A stretch of DNA of 64,000 nt, from assembly GCF_000003605.2 (NCBI RefSeq), contig NW_003145293.1:263955-327954 (forward strand). Reading direction: 5' to 3'. Position 1 is the stretch's first letter. Every line of letters begins with the position of its first letter. Origin of the DNA: Saccoglossus kowalevskii. Lineage: Eukaryota; Hemichordata; Enteropneusta; Harrimaniidae. A model generated the notes under the pieces. It was given only the letters and a program-made list of their open reading frames with translations, was not told the origin of the DNA and ran no database searches. The position numbers and the translations under genes were made by a program. Positions 1-13,418 of this stretch are shown piece by piece.

Positions 1-127
1 GAGAGAATGGAATTCAGTCAATAAAGACTACTAGCTCAAAGCTATGGATAGAATGGCTATACACTAAGAACTGGCTGAGGTTTGTTTGTGTGTAGATACT
101 CACAGTCAATGTTCAGTGTTTTCACAG
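1..127 (-). other. 3' flank / start of 3' UTR of the POU gene
   Basis: This is the sequence just downstream of the POU stop codon, on the minus strand. No minus-strand AATAAA (TTTATT on the plus strand) is present here, so the polyadenylation site lies beyond the left edge. An AATAAA near position 20 is on the plus strand, the wrong orientation for this gene. Confidence 0.6.
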
Positions 128-1372
128 TCATTGGGCTGCCTGCGACACGCCGATAACAATCCCTGGCGGTGGGGACGAGTTAGCAAGCGACATTGACATT
201 GACATTGTTGACTGTGGCAGGCTCGGTGACGAATGCGCTAGCGACATCGTAGATTGTGGCAGGCTGGGTGACGAATGTGCTATGTGGATTTCTCTCATCT
301 CGGGCGAGTCGTGTTTTGGCATACTTCCTAGTTGCTCGAGATGGCCGGGACTTCCCATTGACACCGGTGGGGTCATACGTTTTTCTTTCTGCCGTCGGTT
401 GCAAAACCACACTCGAACGACTTCTTTTTCTAGTTGTAGGCTCTCCGCTAACTGAGTTATCTCTGGAGCCGCCGGTTTGGGCTGTTTGATGAAATGATTT
501 TCTAATGCCCCTTTCACAGTCACTTCAATACTCGTGCGTTTTTTACGTTTACGGCCCTGTGCAGCAATTTTGTCGATACTCGTCGGCGACCCTGTCGTTG
601 AATCTGCTTCCTCAAGCCACTTTTGTAGGAGAGGTTTTAACTTGCACATGTTCTTGAAGCTAAGTTGTAGCGCTTCAAAGCGACAAATAGTAGTTTGGCT
701 GAATACGTTGCCGTACAAGGTACCTAGGGCGAGTCCGACGTCTGCTTGCGTAAAACCCAGCTTGATGCGTCGCTGTTTAAACTGTTTGGCAAACTGCTCG
801 AGATCGTCTGACGATGGTGTGTCGTCGTCCGATAAATCGTGATGTTCATGGTGTTCCCCATTGTGGGGGTTATCCCTCAGGTGGGCTCCTAGTTGTGTTA
901 CTGGGCTCATCATGCCGTTCATTGCATACCCAACGTGGGGGTGGTGACTGAGCACAGAGCCGGTAGTGCCCATCGACATATGAGTCGTCGTAACAGGCGT
1001 ATTCCATGCACCGGGATGTGGAGCTTGGTTATGATGGTGATGTGTTGTTCGGTGAGGTATCTGCGTCTGCATATCATCTCTACCCTGTATTACCGTCCCT
1101 TTCACATCTTGACTCAACATAGACGCATGGAGCGGCCATGGACTGGGTTCAGAATGTGCAGTGAGACCTACCCATTGAGGTCCGGCTGGATGACTAAGTG
1201 GGTGACTGTTACCTATGCTGGATGGTGCCGCCATAAAATCAGTGGCGATTTTCGGTGAGTCTCGCTGATACATGGTTTGAGATATGTGGCTCTGCATGGT
1301 GTCCGATGTTGACGTCGTGCAGGTAGCCACCGTACTGATGGGGTTGTACGGCGTTGACGTTGTTGTAGCCAT
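128..1372 (-). CDS. POU3F (brn1/2/4): Class III POU-homeobox transcription factor (POU3 / Brn1/2/4 type), intronless
   Basis: Predicted nuclear DNA-binding transcription factor of 414 aa. Known members of the family act in neural, ectodermal and glial development and bind octamer-like sites. Seen here: an N-terminal region (1-180) rich in Ser/Thr/His/Met with a four-His run (about 111-114); an acidic lead-in (about 181-190); the POU-specific domain (about 184-258, including [17 protein letters not shown] and [18 protein letters not shown]); a short linker; and the homeodomain (about 274-333) that begins [11 protein letters not shown] and carries the recognition helix [12 protein letters not shown]. 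The linker and homeodomain match the class III pattern. The C-terminus is unusual in carrying a 14-aa tandem repeat. The start is the first ATG of an uninterrupted frame. No introns are needed, as in vertebrate POU3 genes. The specific paralogue cannot be assigned; an invertebrate would usually have a single pro-orthologue. The domain assignment is secure. Confidence 0.97.
   Translation of the reverse strand: MATTTSTPYNPISTVATCTTSTSDTMQSHISQTMYQRDSPKIATDFMAAPSSIGNSHPLSHPAGPQWVGLTAHSEPSPWPLHASMLSQDVKGTVIQGRDDMQTQIPHRTTHHHHNQAPHPGAWNTPVTTTHMSMGTTGSVLSHHPHVGYAMNGMMSPVTQLGAHLRDNPHNGEHHEHHDLSDDDTPSSDDLEQFAKQFKQRRIKLGFTQADVGLALGTLYGNVFSQTTICRFEALQLSFKNMCKLKPLLQKWLEEADSTTGSPTSIDKIAAQGRKRKKRTSIEVTVKGALENHFIKQPKPAAPEITQLAESLQLEKEVVRVWFCNRRQKEKRMTPPVSMGSPGHLEQLGSMPKHDSPEMREIHIAHSSPSLPQSTMSLAHSSPSLPQSTMSMSMSLANSSPPPGIVIGVSQAAQ
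197..280 (-). repeat. In-frame 42-bp tandem repeat in the POU C-terminus
   Basis: Two adjacent 42-bp units (239-280 and 197-238) encode [14 protein letters not shown] and [14 protein letters not shown] at about residues 365-392, followed by short Met-Ser repeats and a third partial unit (ANSSPPP). The repeat lies outside the DNA-binding domains, in the Ser/Pro-rich tail. It looks like a recent in-frame slippage or duplication event. Confidence 0.85.
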
Positions 1373-1640
1373 CTCAGTTCGTTAGCACAGCACTGATCTG
1401 AATTGCAAAACTGCACCTATGTAGAAACTCTCTCCACTTTACTTTGCCGCCAGATACATCACGGCGATGAAAGATGTGACCCCGATCGGCCTGCTCATTG
1501 GCTAATCACTCACTTGATTGACACCCACACTGGCATGAATCGCTCGGTCGCCAGCGCTGATTGGCTATTTCCTACTTATCCATTCAGTCGTCAATGACTA
1601 CTCCACAATAGACTGAATATTTAAATGAGGTCATTAATTT
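1373..1640 (-). promoter_or_regulatory. Proximal promoter and 5' UTR of the POU gene, with two CCAAT boxes
   Basis: Upstream of the POU start codon, two ATTGG cores lie on the plus strand at 1497-1501 and 1560-1564, which read as CCAAT on the gene's strand (AGCCAATGA and AGCCAATCA). They sit about 125 and 190 bp before the ATG and are 63 bp apart, a usual NF-Y arrangement. I see no convincing TATA box between them and the ATG; a TTTAAATA stretch near 1618 lies further upstream. The local base composition is richer in GC than the desert beyond. The transcription start was not determined. Confidence 0.55.
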
Positions 1641-3899
1641 TCGCCGAGCAGCTTGCTAGCTTTTGTTATTGTTTACTCGAGGAACCACATTATGAAAAAT
1701 ACAAACCGTGCGCTCTGGGGTCGATAACGTGTGTCGATGAAAAGAAAAGCCAAGTGTTGGTTCCACATAGTAGGAAATGGGTCGAAGAGAAGGACACGAA
1801 TGGGCGGTTACTGTGCACGAAGGCGGCGGTTTTACCGGCGTGATTGATACGCAACAGCCCCCCTATTCTAGTTGTTTTTCGCCACCTTGTGCGACAGTAC
1901 ATACTGGGAAGAAATATGGTCAACTTTTCAATCATTGAAGTTATATAGCTGCGTTTTTAGTTATATGTATGTCTCCTTCTTGACCCAGGGTCCCTTTGTT
2001 AAGCGAACAATACAGTGGGACTTCCATATAGGCAAAGTTTATGAAGGGGTTGTGCCGATTTAGGGTACTTGCGCTGCCTTTCCACGCCGTTGAAATGTAC
2101 ATGCGTTGTACGTCACATGGTACGCTTGGCTTTTAAAGCCTCAAATAAACTGAAGATCTATTGAAAACGAGTGCTCTCAAAAAGCACTTGCCACACTCGT
2201 AGCAAATTGTTTCAGCAGCTGCAGTTGGTATTATGATATAGGGCTTCCCTGCATTACACGGGAATGACTGGCCAAATACTTGGTGTTTACACAGTGTACA
2301 ACTCCGCCCTTTACGTCATGATCAGAAAATCACACTGACAAGACATATTAACGACACCGATTACGTTTTAGTGCTTTTGTGAGATTGCGGGAGATTTGAG
2401 AGACCAGTACTTTTAATGTCGCCATATATATGAAAAAAAAAGTATTACCCGAACTTGAAGATGGCGACCGAGATCACCGCCAATTTGTTGTTATCTACGG
2501 AGGTGCAATAGCTATCAAGTAACTGTAAAGACACCTCGGGGCACTCTGTTATAAGCACAATCACATTTTACTTTATTGAATTAAAATTGAAACGGGAAAC
2601 AATGAACCGATTAGCACTAGTCTCGTGATTCCATGGTGTTATCTCGGGAACTTGGCAATATTTGTAGGCAATATACAATAGATACAATTTACGCTTTTCA
2701 GACTGTAAAAAAAATAAGTTGACACCCCACCCACCCCCATACAGCGCGACATATACGTGTCATCGGCTAGCATCATCATAAAACGAGCTGAATTAAGTTA
2801 TTACGGAGCCAAGTTACTAGCAGTCGACTAGTAGTACGAGTCCATCTATTCGATGACTATCATTCCTATGAGGCTCCCTCATAAAGATACGAAACTGATA
2901 ACGGGATTTCTACTTCGTGACGTCACTGAATCATTTGTCTTTTCCTCAAACATACAAAATATATATTACCTGGCGACGTTGCCCCTGGCATTTGCTTTTT
3001 CTTATATTTTCCTTGAGCCAATGGCTATTTTTATACACCAGTGTTACGAGTACTACAATTGCGTTGGAGGCCATTATGTAAATGATATGCAGACACCCTG
3101 TAAGTCGTTTGAAATGTGCATTTTAAGTACGTGCTCCAAGAAGTAACGCGCCTATACCCGGAAGTGTTAAGAACACGTATTCTCGGACACCGAGCGAAAA
3201 CGTGTGATTCCCCTTTACGAATTAATTACAGAAAGAAAGCAAAAAGAGAACAAAATGCATATTACAAGGGAACTACGCCTTACAATAAAAAAAAAAGGAG
3301 ACAGGTATTTCTGATATTTTTCACTGTTCAGACGCAAGCCTTAATATAAATTAAATAACCCCCCCCCCGCGCTTTGTATATCTATTTATTGGCTTGACTT
3401 GGAATATCACTCCAAATTACGCACGCAAGGATGTCGTCATGTAGTGAAATGCCGGCTTTTCGTTCAAGTTGAATTATTAGTGAGCTGATCCTTAGAGAGT
3501 GTGTTGGGGTCATCGCTGATAGCAGTTACGTAATCGAACTTCGCCCTCAATAGTAATGTATAATGCAGTATTAAAATAGTCAACTTCACGTACATGTACT
3601 TATCAAATCGAATTGACGTCTTGGAGTTCAATGCACGAGGCGTACCAGTCCATGCATAGAATATTTTCTAGTAGCACGCCATCTACTTCTAATTTCGCTA
3701 ACAAGATGTTCTCGTGCATATGTGTATTACTCAGTCGCAAAGCAATTCACATGTTTGATGGGAAAAAAATGCACGTGCATTTGACACTTTTTATACGGGT
3801 ACCGTGAAATGGGAAGCGGTGACAGAATTGGTTTGCGGCATTGTTTACGTGTGGATCTCTTGAAGAACATTTATTGTAATGGCCGGAATCAAATTTCAT
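1641..3899. other. Non-coding upstream region, no gene seen
   Basis: This stretch is 2.3 kb of AT-rich DNA. Its open frames are short and resemble nothing I know. A perfect CRE palindrome (TGACGTCA) lies at 2918-2925 and a poly-C run near 3360. It may hold upstream POU promoter elements, but nothing further can be supported. Confidence 0.5.
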
Positions 3900-3911
3900 A
3901 GTCGTCGTTGG

Positions 3912-4202
3912 TCACCTGTGGTAATTTGGCTTATACGGGTCTGTGTGGTGTAGCTGAATGCTCGCTACGTGCTTTCCGTGTTCCAGATCACTCATCCACG
4001 TATGGTTGGTCAAATCGAATCTATTCTTCGCATGTGTGACCAGTCTGTAGTACCGTGACGGGCGAAGAAATAAAAAAAGTAACGCAACGCCCACTATCAA
4101 AAAAATTATATTTCCCACCAACTTCAAACCGCCACTGCCGCTCACTGTCGTCGGTTTGTACGATCGCTGCGTGTAGCTGTATTCATTACCGTGCACCGAC
4201 AT
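3912..4202 (-). CDS. Possible small single-pass membrane protein (weak candidate)
   Basis: A 96-aa frame runs from the ATG at 4202 (MSVHGNEYSYTQ) to a stop at 3912; the frame stays open upstream to about 4355 with no earlier ATG. It has a polar N-terminus, one strong hydrophobic segment (LVGNIIFLIVGVALLFLFL, about residues 28-46), then a basic stretch (RPSRYYRLVTHAKNR) and a His-rich tail with an NHT sequon. The positive charges after the segment suggest N-out/C-in topology. The local GC content (about 50%) is clearly above the surroundings. I recognise no family. It could be one exon of a larger gene, a broken gene, or a chance frame in a GC island; an overlapping antisense frame (4306-4608) is equally unassigned. 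Confidence 0.22.
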   Translation of the reverse strand: MSVHGNEYSYTQRSYKPTTVSGSGGLKLVGNIIFLIVGVALLFLFLRPSRYYRLVTHAKNRFDLTNHTWMSDLEHGKHVASIQLHHTDPYKPNYHR

Positions 4203-4639
4203 CGACAGGGTTGAAACGCAATTAAAGGCCACGCCGAGAGAAAAAACGAACCGGTCGGCACGCGTCAGTTGAGGCCCGAGCAGCCCTCGTGGGAGCAGCT
4301 CCACAATGCACACACATCGCTGGATGTTATTACCCCTTTTATCCCCTTTCCCCAATGTTTCTCTTGCCCAGAGGCGATATGCTGAGAAGAATTATACGGC
4401 GGACCCCCCATTCAATATTGCTGGGTTTACAACCGGGAATCGACTCTTTTGTCTTTCAGCTAATACTGCTATTAGGGTTGGCGTTTTGGCGCTGCGTCGC
4501 ACGTTTCTGTGCTGCCAGTGGGTCATTAATCATTGTACACCAGGCTTACCCGATGCAACAAACTCGAATCGTCGCAAACTCACGGGCTCGTGGGGTGCTG
4601 ATTTTTAATCTGTTATTACGGATAATATGCCCGTAAATT

Positions 4640-7600
4640 ATACCGAAAATGTTGCCTGCACGATCACGAAAAAAAGAGAAAAGAACAAAAAAGAAGAGAA
4701 ACGAAAGTCAAGATTTTGGATGCTATATCATTGTTGGAAGTGAATTGATAAGTTAACTATGTTCCAGGATCAGTGAATGCCTAAATTAATGTGATGAAAC
4801 TGGTTTTGTTTCTTTGAGGCTTTTCAAACACACCGGCCCAGAGAATAGGACCAAAATCTAGCCACCTCAATTCTATACTTTGAGACAATTCATTGGCACA
4901 AAGCATGTTGTGAAAGCTACGCAATTGGCTATGTACACTCTGCCCCGAATACAGAGTCACTTTCCATGCCAACTTATGGATATTCTCTCTGCTAATACCA
5001 GACACCGCATATTTGCAGTGAGGGGCGCGTAACCATGGAGGTGAGCCGGTGCACCACACACACCATCATCGCACGCCTGTTACTGCTACTATTTTTGTTC
5101 CGAAAACAAGTGGCATTGATGCGTGAAGCGACATCTCGCCTATTCCGTGCGTCTGACTATTTCACCGGTGGGAAAATAGGAGATAGCTATTTCAACAACA
5201 GACTCAAATTTCTGAGTTGGTTGCGTTATCCTGGGGCTGTAGTTAGAGGAAAGAGAATGGGATGACAACAAACGTCAGGCAAACCATTAAAAAAACAGTC
5301 CTTACTAGGTCCACTATCCCCTGTTCGATTAAAACTCGGCTTGGGGAAATTGAATTGTGGATAGATGGGAAAAGGTCCACGTTGTAGGAGTGAGACAGCA
5401 AATCGGCGATGAAGACGAAGATAAGCTAACTAGATATTATCGGTATCCTATCATACACCACGTACTGATACGCCGCAGCAAAATTGATATTTAATATTTC
5501 AAAGCAATCGACAGTCGGGGTTACGTTAAAAAGTATATTAGAGCGGTATGTGGCAACAGAGCACAGTTCTCCCAGGGGAGGTAGCAGAGAGATAGTGAAG
5601 ATAGGGCTGGATATGCTAGGGTTGCAGTAGTTCAACATTTCATGGGCAGAAAGGCAAATTGAGTAGTGAGGAAAAGAACAATACTATCGTGAAAGTGGGG
5701 GAAACCGGGAGCAGTGAAGTTAATTAAACCAGAAACACGACTCAGTTGGTTGAGCTATCATAACTACGGAATGAAATGGAGGAAAGAGAGCGACATTCGC
5801 CGAGATAAAGTTGAAATGACGTGTTTGTTTAGAACAATTTGACACTGAACGTGGAATGTCTTTGCGTGACATCATCGTTAATGATCATGAAATGCGTCAC
5901 CTCTGTAGGCGTCTGGCTTTTAGCATCTAAGTTATAACTACTTTAAACGTCGCAAATGTCAGTGTCGAAAACGCCCTCACATTTAGTAGTACAAAGATTG
6001 TTTAATATTTATCGTATTTGTTTTGTGTTTAAACAGTTGAATTAAAGCGCTGCATATTACTGCAATAAAACTAATATTTATGTGAATTTGTATTTCAGTT
6101 AAATGTATTTTTTATGGATTTCAAGTTTAACATCAAATATATACATGGCTAGAGATTGAAGGATTACTTTTCTACGATGAACATTCCAGTAAACCAAATA
6201 CCTCAAAAATCTGCTAGCCGATTGTGTAGGATTTGTTTTGTTTTATTTTATTTTACGTCTTAGAAAGATTGAGAAAAAATCTATGTCCGGCAATAGTAAA
6301 ACTATTATGAATACAGGTAATATCAGTCTGTTACGTGATATCTCACCAATATTGTATTATTACTACTGCACTGGCCAGTTTTAAAATCTGCCCGGTAGTT
6401 TGAAATTTAATGAAACTATCCTGATCTGGTAAAGAGAAATTTAATCACATATTTTCAGATCATTGGCGTGTCTAAGTGTCACTAAAGGGGATAACGAAGT
6501 GACGCCACTGTATCGGAAGTAATAAGCATTAAGCGATTCCACCGTAGCTACGAAGGATGACAAAAATGTCAACAATCTCCCATCCCTGCGAACATGTGGG
6601 ATTCGGAAGAGTAAACCACTTATCGAACATTTTAGAGCAGGAAAAAGTAAACAAATCCAAAATGTGGAGACGGATGCTACTCCGAATCGAATCGAACACC
6701 GAATCGAATTCCCGAAAGCGGTGAACTTCAAACGAAAAATAAACCACGTGGTGTTAAAATCCAAGTACCTAAGCTGGATACCTGAACTTGTGACAGCAGT
6801 TAAAATTTCTCAATAGGGGTTTGAAACAATAGTATGATATCGCTACACACAAATGCGATGTTCCACAGCGCGCCACGCGGTGCCAGTAGTGAGAACACCG
6901 TTTATCGCACGCTGGGCCAACATGCGTGCACTGGTCCCTGTATTTTACTTATTTTGAAACACAGTTGTTTCACGCAAGCCGATTATATCGCTGCTGATGC
7001 TGGCCTTAGCAAGTAATTAATCCGCAAAAGACCCGATTATTCCACTCGTGCTCAATGCCCAAACACATCTTGCAAAGAAAAAAAAAATAATTAAATTTTT
7101 TTTTTACTTTCTTCTAAATAATAACATACACTTTGCCAAAGGTCTGAAAGCTAACCTATAATTACGTCCATGCTTGAAACATTAACCAAGGAAACTGCGC
7201 AGTTGTACGCTTTTAAACTATACAATACTTTATGCTAATAGAAGTATTATTTGAAGAGTACACATTTTATGTCCTACTAAATCTGCAATAAACTGTTTTA
7301 CTGGTGTGCGTGTACTTGTCTATTATCCAACCCCCTGTTATTCCAACCCCGCTCCCCTCTCACTATATGATATTCCGGTACGATTAATGTGCGTATGAAA
7401 AACTAGGATAGCTGGCTGGCGATATGTCACAGCCTGCAACAAAATGATCCTAATTGTCCCCCGCGCAGCAGTGACCAAACAGAAAGGGAATCGCGGATCG
7501 GATCATTTAACGTTCTACAAACATTACACACAGCGTTTGGATATCATCACATTGTGTTAGTGTATTTTCTGGGGGAAACACGGACTAAAAACATTTTTTT

Positions 7601-10527
7601 TTATGAAAATAAAATGCTATTATAATATCGTGAAAATATACAGTTTTCCATTATTATACCCACGCTTATTTAATTCCACATTCTAGAGATGTGTCATGTT
7701 GCTATGTAGTGAATAATCCGGCGTATTTAAAAGCCTTATAATGTACATCAAACCGCTTCCCGACACAACTCGTATTATTGTGTGTATGATTTTTTTTTTC
7801 ATTTCAGAAATGGCCATCAAGAATCACCATTTTTTAAATACAGTTTATTGTCATGGCGTTAAGTTTGTTTTGTAATAATTTTAAAAATGAACTGACATTT
7901 CTCTGGTATATCAATGATTTTATATTGGTAAATGTTAGATTACAATTTCATGAAAACTAGGATGAAAAATTCATCACCCTCATAGCCACTCGGTCATAAT
8001 GTCTATGATTTTAAAATATTTATAAATTCACGAAATCATTTGTACGGTGTTTATTTTAACAATTTAACCAAATTGCCACAGTAACGCCCCGTTTTATGAA
8101 TTAACCATTGTCGGCTATATCTCCTCCCAGTGAGTTATCTATTCTGCACCGATTCTAACAGCATAAATATCGGTATGCTTTTGTTATGAGTGGTGGTGGG
8201 ATTGGGTGTTTCAGTATCCGCCATCGCATGATGGTAAAATCCGACATTACATGTATATATTTCCATGAAAACGCGCTTTATAGTGAACTAAAATATCTAT
8301 ATACATTCAAGTCAAAAAAAGTTTTCAAAAAAAAATATAGCTACCAAACAGTGGCTTTTTTTTTTTTATTTATTCTTACTTTTGTGTTCAAGTGCACGAC
8401 TACTCGTACATAGATCATGAAATTCGAAAAAAAAGTAATATATGTATTTAAATTAACTTATCCAATGATGTGATAGCCGACAAAGCTAAAATAAGAAATG
8501 TCTAATTTTTGTTATATCATGTCTAGTAGTATTTAAAGATATGCTAAGCGCCATGTTGCCGTAAAGTGATAGCCTTCTGCTTTCATATAGTTAGACCTCA
8601 ATGGATATAATGGCTTCCGCAAAGCCGCCCTGTTTAAACGCTTCTGGGTCATAGGTCAGGAAATTGACAAAGATCTTTTAGCGGTTCATTAGGTGGATTT
8701 CACTAAAGGTCAACTGGAGATTGAAACGATGAACCCTCTGAATGTTATTTCAATAGTTTATGCCGCAAACGCAGTCTTTGCTAAATGTTGAGATATGCAA
8801 ATGACGCCGACATACCATGGGGCTCCCTCCCCGGGCGGCTTACTAATCAATGTGAACAAATCCTCTCTGACGATATGTACTAGGCTGACAGCGATGAGAT
8901 AGTGCACGATGCTTTAACTCCAGATATAAATATCAATGTCAGTGGCACTCCGGAAGGTACTAAACGGTTTATACCTTCCACGCGGGAAGGTCAACATTAT
9001 AAAAACCAAAATTCTGTCGTAACAATAAGCGGGTATTCCTGAAATCGTACTTGCAAAACCAAGATAGTACCGGTATTTCGCTATGTATATATTATAGCAC
9101 CGTTGTTAAATCATTAAATCTGTTGTTTTCGGCTATTCATTCGTTTTTCTAATTTCAGTTTTTGTTCCAATGAGTACATTTTTTTTGTCAGTAGATATTT
9201 TCATACATATCTAACGAATATAAAAAGTACGTAATTAAAAGTACAATGTACTTAATATTGACGCCTTGTGACGTTATCGAGAACTGTTCCGTACGTGATA
9301 CATGGCTTGGCCTGTCGATTGATACGACGGCCTGTATCAAACCTAGCTCAAACATTATTTTTTTTTTCAAAAAACACACACGTCATTTAAAACCTATGTA
9401 CCGTTTCGACTGAGCGAGTGGATTTTCCTATCTGTCGATTGCATAAAGAATAAAGAGAAAAATAATCTCCTCTTGACTCTTTCAGTTTTAATTAAGTACG
9501 TCGGCATTTGAAAGCTATGCCACAACATGGGCATGTCAGCTGGGACGTGAGTCCACTGACGTTCAAGTTACCCCGTGCCTTTTTCATCGATGTGAATTAG
9601 GCGCCCTGACTGAGAACAGAACAACGAGTTGGATGTTTGCTTAAGTTCCACGGGACGTACAATACACGGACTAGTGAATGGGCAAGAGTCAGGAGCAATT
9701 ACAATACAGGTTTCTGGCTGTAAGTGTAATTGACTGAAAGTTTGGAAATTGCAAACATGGAGAGAATATGCGCAACTTAGTATCATTCATATGGGGGACT
9801 TGTTTAAATACGTATAGCAATGAAGCGTGAATTGTTCTTTTAAGACGTTTAGAACGAAACAATCTCCGTGCTATTCTTTGGACGACAACTATTGTTATCC
9901 CTTTGCAACATGTGCTCAATTCTCACACGAACCTTAACTTCACGCAAGAACATCTTGTACCCCCCACGTGTACGATGCTAAATCACGCTTTAAAGGGTGT
10001 AATTATCCCCGAAGAGCATCGAGAAAACTGAATTATCGCAAGCATTTCGATTATCACCAGAAATTAGTCTAAACCAGCTTGCGAATATCCTAAAATTCTC
10101 ATGTTTTGCTGGATATTTCGGACCGATGGTAAATAAGTGAACAGTGGTCATTCGTTTATCCAACAATGGCCGAATTACAGTTCATTACACTGGCTTGCCA
10201 CCCTGGTGCGATGTGAAAAGTTACTTTTAAACACAAAAGAAGATTACCCCCGATGCAATCTATGTTATTGTGGTAATGCAGTCATCCGGGTACTTCATCT
10301 TTTCGCCATCAGGTTACGCACAATGATTCTAAAGCACATAACGACAATGGCGCCCAGATTTAATCCAAAAATAACAGTGCTCTAAATGGTCGTTTCAGCT
10401 TTTCACCTTGTCTCTTGTTACGTTTCCGTTGAGGACCAAACTCGAGCCACCAGTCGGTAGTTATTTTGTGTACTATTCATCGATAAAAATGAGTGTCAAG
10501 TTGTATGCATAGATGCTGAGATGTCAT
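4640..10527. other. Non-coding AT-rich desert, first part
   Basis: Nothing recognisable as a gene was found. The content is mostly A/T runs, a purine-rich stretch around 4668-4710, and scattered short frames of the length expected by chance. An octamer (ATGCAAAT) lies at 8795-8802. Octamers alone are about as frequent here as chance predicts. Confidence 0.5.
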
Positions 10528-10577
10528 NNNNNNNNNNNNNNNNNNNNNNNNNNNNNNNNNNNNNNNNNNNNNNNNNN
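10528..10577. other. Assembly gap (50 Ns)
   Basis: A run of exactly 50 N characters. The round size suggests a scaffolding placeholder, so the true distance across this point is unknown. Any reading frame spanning it is meaningless. Confidence 0.99.
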
Positions 10578-11655
10578 TCAGTGGTTAACACACGTGTGTT
10601 TGTACAGACTCTGGATAAACATTAAACAGATGAAGAAAAAAAAAACTGTTATTAGAAAAAAATCAAATAATCGTTATAATTGGGAGAAGTCTGTCTGAAA
10701 TACAATTCAAAGTATGATTCGCGCGAGTTGTATTGCATAATAAAAATTTTGTTTATTTTAAACAAAAAATAAAAAAATTATAATTCAATACACACGTAAT
10801 ACGCACGTATATATTACAGATATCCATTATGACTCGTATTTATACAAATCTCACCACAGTTCACTCACACAAACAGCGCAAATTAAAAAGGTCAACTTCG
10901 GCGTCGTTCTCAAAATGATAACTTTCATCATTATACCTGAAGGCAGGTCGATAGAGCACGGGGTTTGTTAGCATCAATGTGAATACATCAACATTTATTA
11001 TTTAATTTTACGTTCAATTGTTGACATCTAAGTATACAGAATTTAACGGAATTGGTCAGAATGTCGTTTACTTGTACACCTAATATATTAATAATTATAT
11101 TAAAAAATGACCATACTCGTGAGAATAGTATAGTTTATATTTAAATAAATTAAAAAAACAAAAAAACAAAAAAAAAAAAACAGTCGAGAATAGTACAACG
11201 TTTACACTATACAAACTACACTATATTTTTACTTCCGGGACGTCTGTATTTAGGAATTTATTTCAATAAATATATTTAATAAAGCCGCAATATATCACTC
11301 GGGCGTCCGTGGAAATGATCCGAGCCCCGCGACAGACTAAATTAAAGCCGGTGTATTTATAGTATTGTACAAACTATGTATTGCATATAGCTGTAAACTC
11401 AACATGTGACGGTTGACCCTCCGAAATTGCAATATTATAAATAACCACGTCAGTCCATTGTATAATATTCTTAGGCTAACACCCGTGTCTGTATTTGTAT
11501 ATTATTATATTAACAAAATACCAACATAGTAATACACGCAATAATAAAAATAATGCACAGCTGTATTTTTTTTGTATTTCTATAGTTATGTAGTGAAATT
11601 AACAGTACTTAAATTTATAAAATAAAATAATAAATGACTGACAGAAAGGTGTATG

Positions 11656-11679
11656 TAATAATAATAATAATAATAATAA
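11656..11679. repeat. Trinucleotide microsatellite (TAA)n
   Basis: About eight uninterrupted copies of an ATA/TAA unit. This is simple sequence with no associated gene. Confidence 0.9.
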
Positions 11680-13392
11680 GTCATTCATTCCGCTAAAATA
11701 AAGAATATATTTAGATGTTTTTTAAGGGTCGGTATCCACATTCACGTCCGTGTATTATCAGAGTTAGTCTCGTCGGCTCCATTGTGCAGATATGTCTGTC
11801 ACACATGTGGCGATTGTATCCGCTATGACATTGATGTGATGGCCACGCCAAATGTCACACTCAAGTTGGCCATGCGGGTCAGTGACGGCGTGGTGTTCTT
11901 TGTTTTTTCACCACAATTGATCTAATTAATTATTTGGTACGTTTAGTTTGCTCATCATTAATTCATTCCCATGTTGTTTCAAGGTAAATTCGGACGAGGA
12001 AATTAACAAAACACTCTCTACGGCCAAATCGCCTCCCTAAGTGAATGCTGTCATTCAATTTCAGAATCTATGTTTTTCAGTATCGGGTGGTGATGTACTT
12101 CCAGTCCGAGTGGTCACGGAACTTTATAACCCTCAGGTTCCCAAGGATACGAATGCGACAAATGTCACCCACAACGAGAGACATGAATAATCCACTGTAG
12201 CATAACAATCTAAACAAATTGCGTAGTATTAAAATTGCATATACTTGCATTTATTTAAAAAAAAAAACGAAAAAATAAAAAACAAACAAAAAAACGGTTA
12301 TATTACGGTAACCATTATTTTGCAAGTCGACGACGAAAGTCGCTGTAGAGGGGTTATCTTACTCCCTGGTGACGGCCTATTTTTTCAATTTAGTTGAAAC
12401 TTTCTCTTGGGGAAAACAGTTTGGACATTGAATGTGACGATGACTGATCATCAGGGCTAGGAAGCCTATTTATTTTCAGGCAAAACTAAACATCTCTGAT
12501 CGCCGCATTGTTGTTGTTGGCGATGCATGGAACCGGAAGTAACGACAATGATTAGTGAATGATCCACGAAGCAGAACGAGCAGACTGGCCTTCATACATC
12601 TGCATTACAGCCAGGTTTACAGTACTCAACTATATTAAGCAGTGATATGTAAGGCGCCACCTAGTGTTGTAATGGAGAGACCATGGTATTGCTATGTAGT
12701 CCAAGCATATAATAGAGAAGGAAGTCTTGGCAAATAACAAAGTGTGGAAATATTGCTAACTAATTTTATAGAATAATATTGCATTCAATAATTTAATCTC
12801 GATGTGACAATGCTATTCACGTTTGTGATACAACAATTGTATGTCGTGTATAAATTGTGTGTGTTCGTATTAAATAAAAATAAATATTCACTTTTTTTGT
12901 TTATTTCACATACAAACTAGATAATGATTCTCTATTGAAGCTATATTGTTTAATTTAGAACCATCAAATGCATAATAATTGAGTGGCATGAACTTGAACA
13001 TGAACTCGTGATTGACAGAATTTATATCTTGAGCTTTTAAAAAAAAAATGCACAATAATTTTGACAAGTGTCGAGCAATTGATGTGAAATTTGCGTCGCC
13101 GTTGTTAACACGACATCGAGTGTGGGAAGACCCAGGGGAACACCGTGCTGCCTATGTTGGTCTCACGCTCCTCAGTTTTGTTGTCAAGGTAACCTGCAAC
13201 ACGATGTAGCCATTGTCATCGAAGATACGGACGGGAGAAATTATCACCATAGAAACACCACTCTCCTGTGATAGTTCGAAGGGCACACACATCAAGAGAA
13301 ATACACATACACGGGTGCATGTGGTCATTTGTGAAAATCAATTATAAAAAGCAATAAAACCGTGAAATAATTAAAAAAAAAAACTAATACGA

Positions 13393-13418
13393 GAAATCTA
13401 CTAGAGTAGTAGAGTTTC
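13393..13418. repeat. Short inverted repeat
   Basis: The arms TCTACTA and TAGTAGA are separated by GAG, and flanking GAAA and TTTC extend the pairing across a small bulge. It is compact and may be chance in AT-rich DNA. Confidence 0.4.

Noticed and set aside
534-842. Plus-strand frames inside the POU gene
   Set aside because: Antisense shadows of the POU coding sequence.
4306-4608. 100-aa plus-strand frame with a signal-peptide-like start, antisense to the GC-island candidate
   Set aside because: It overlaps the opposite-strand frame and shares the same GC island, which lengthens frames in all registers. There is no family resemblance.
10513-10698. Open frame crossing the N gap
   Set aside because: It contains 17 undetermined residues from the assembly gap; the frame has no meaning.
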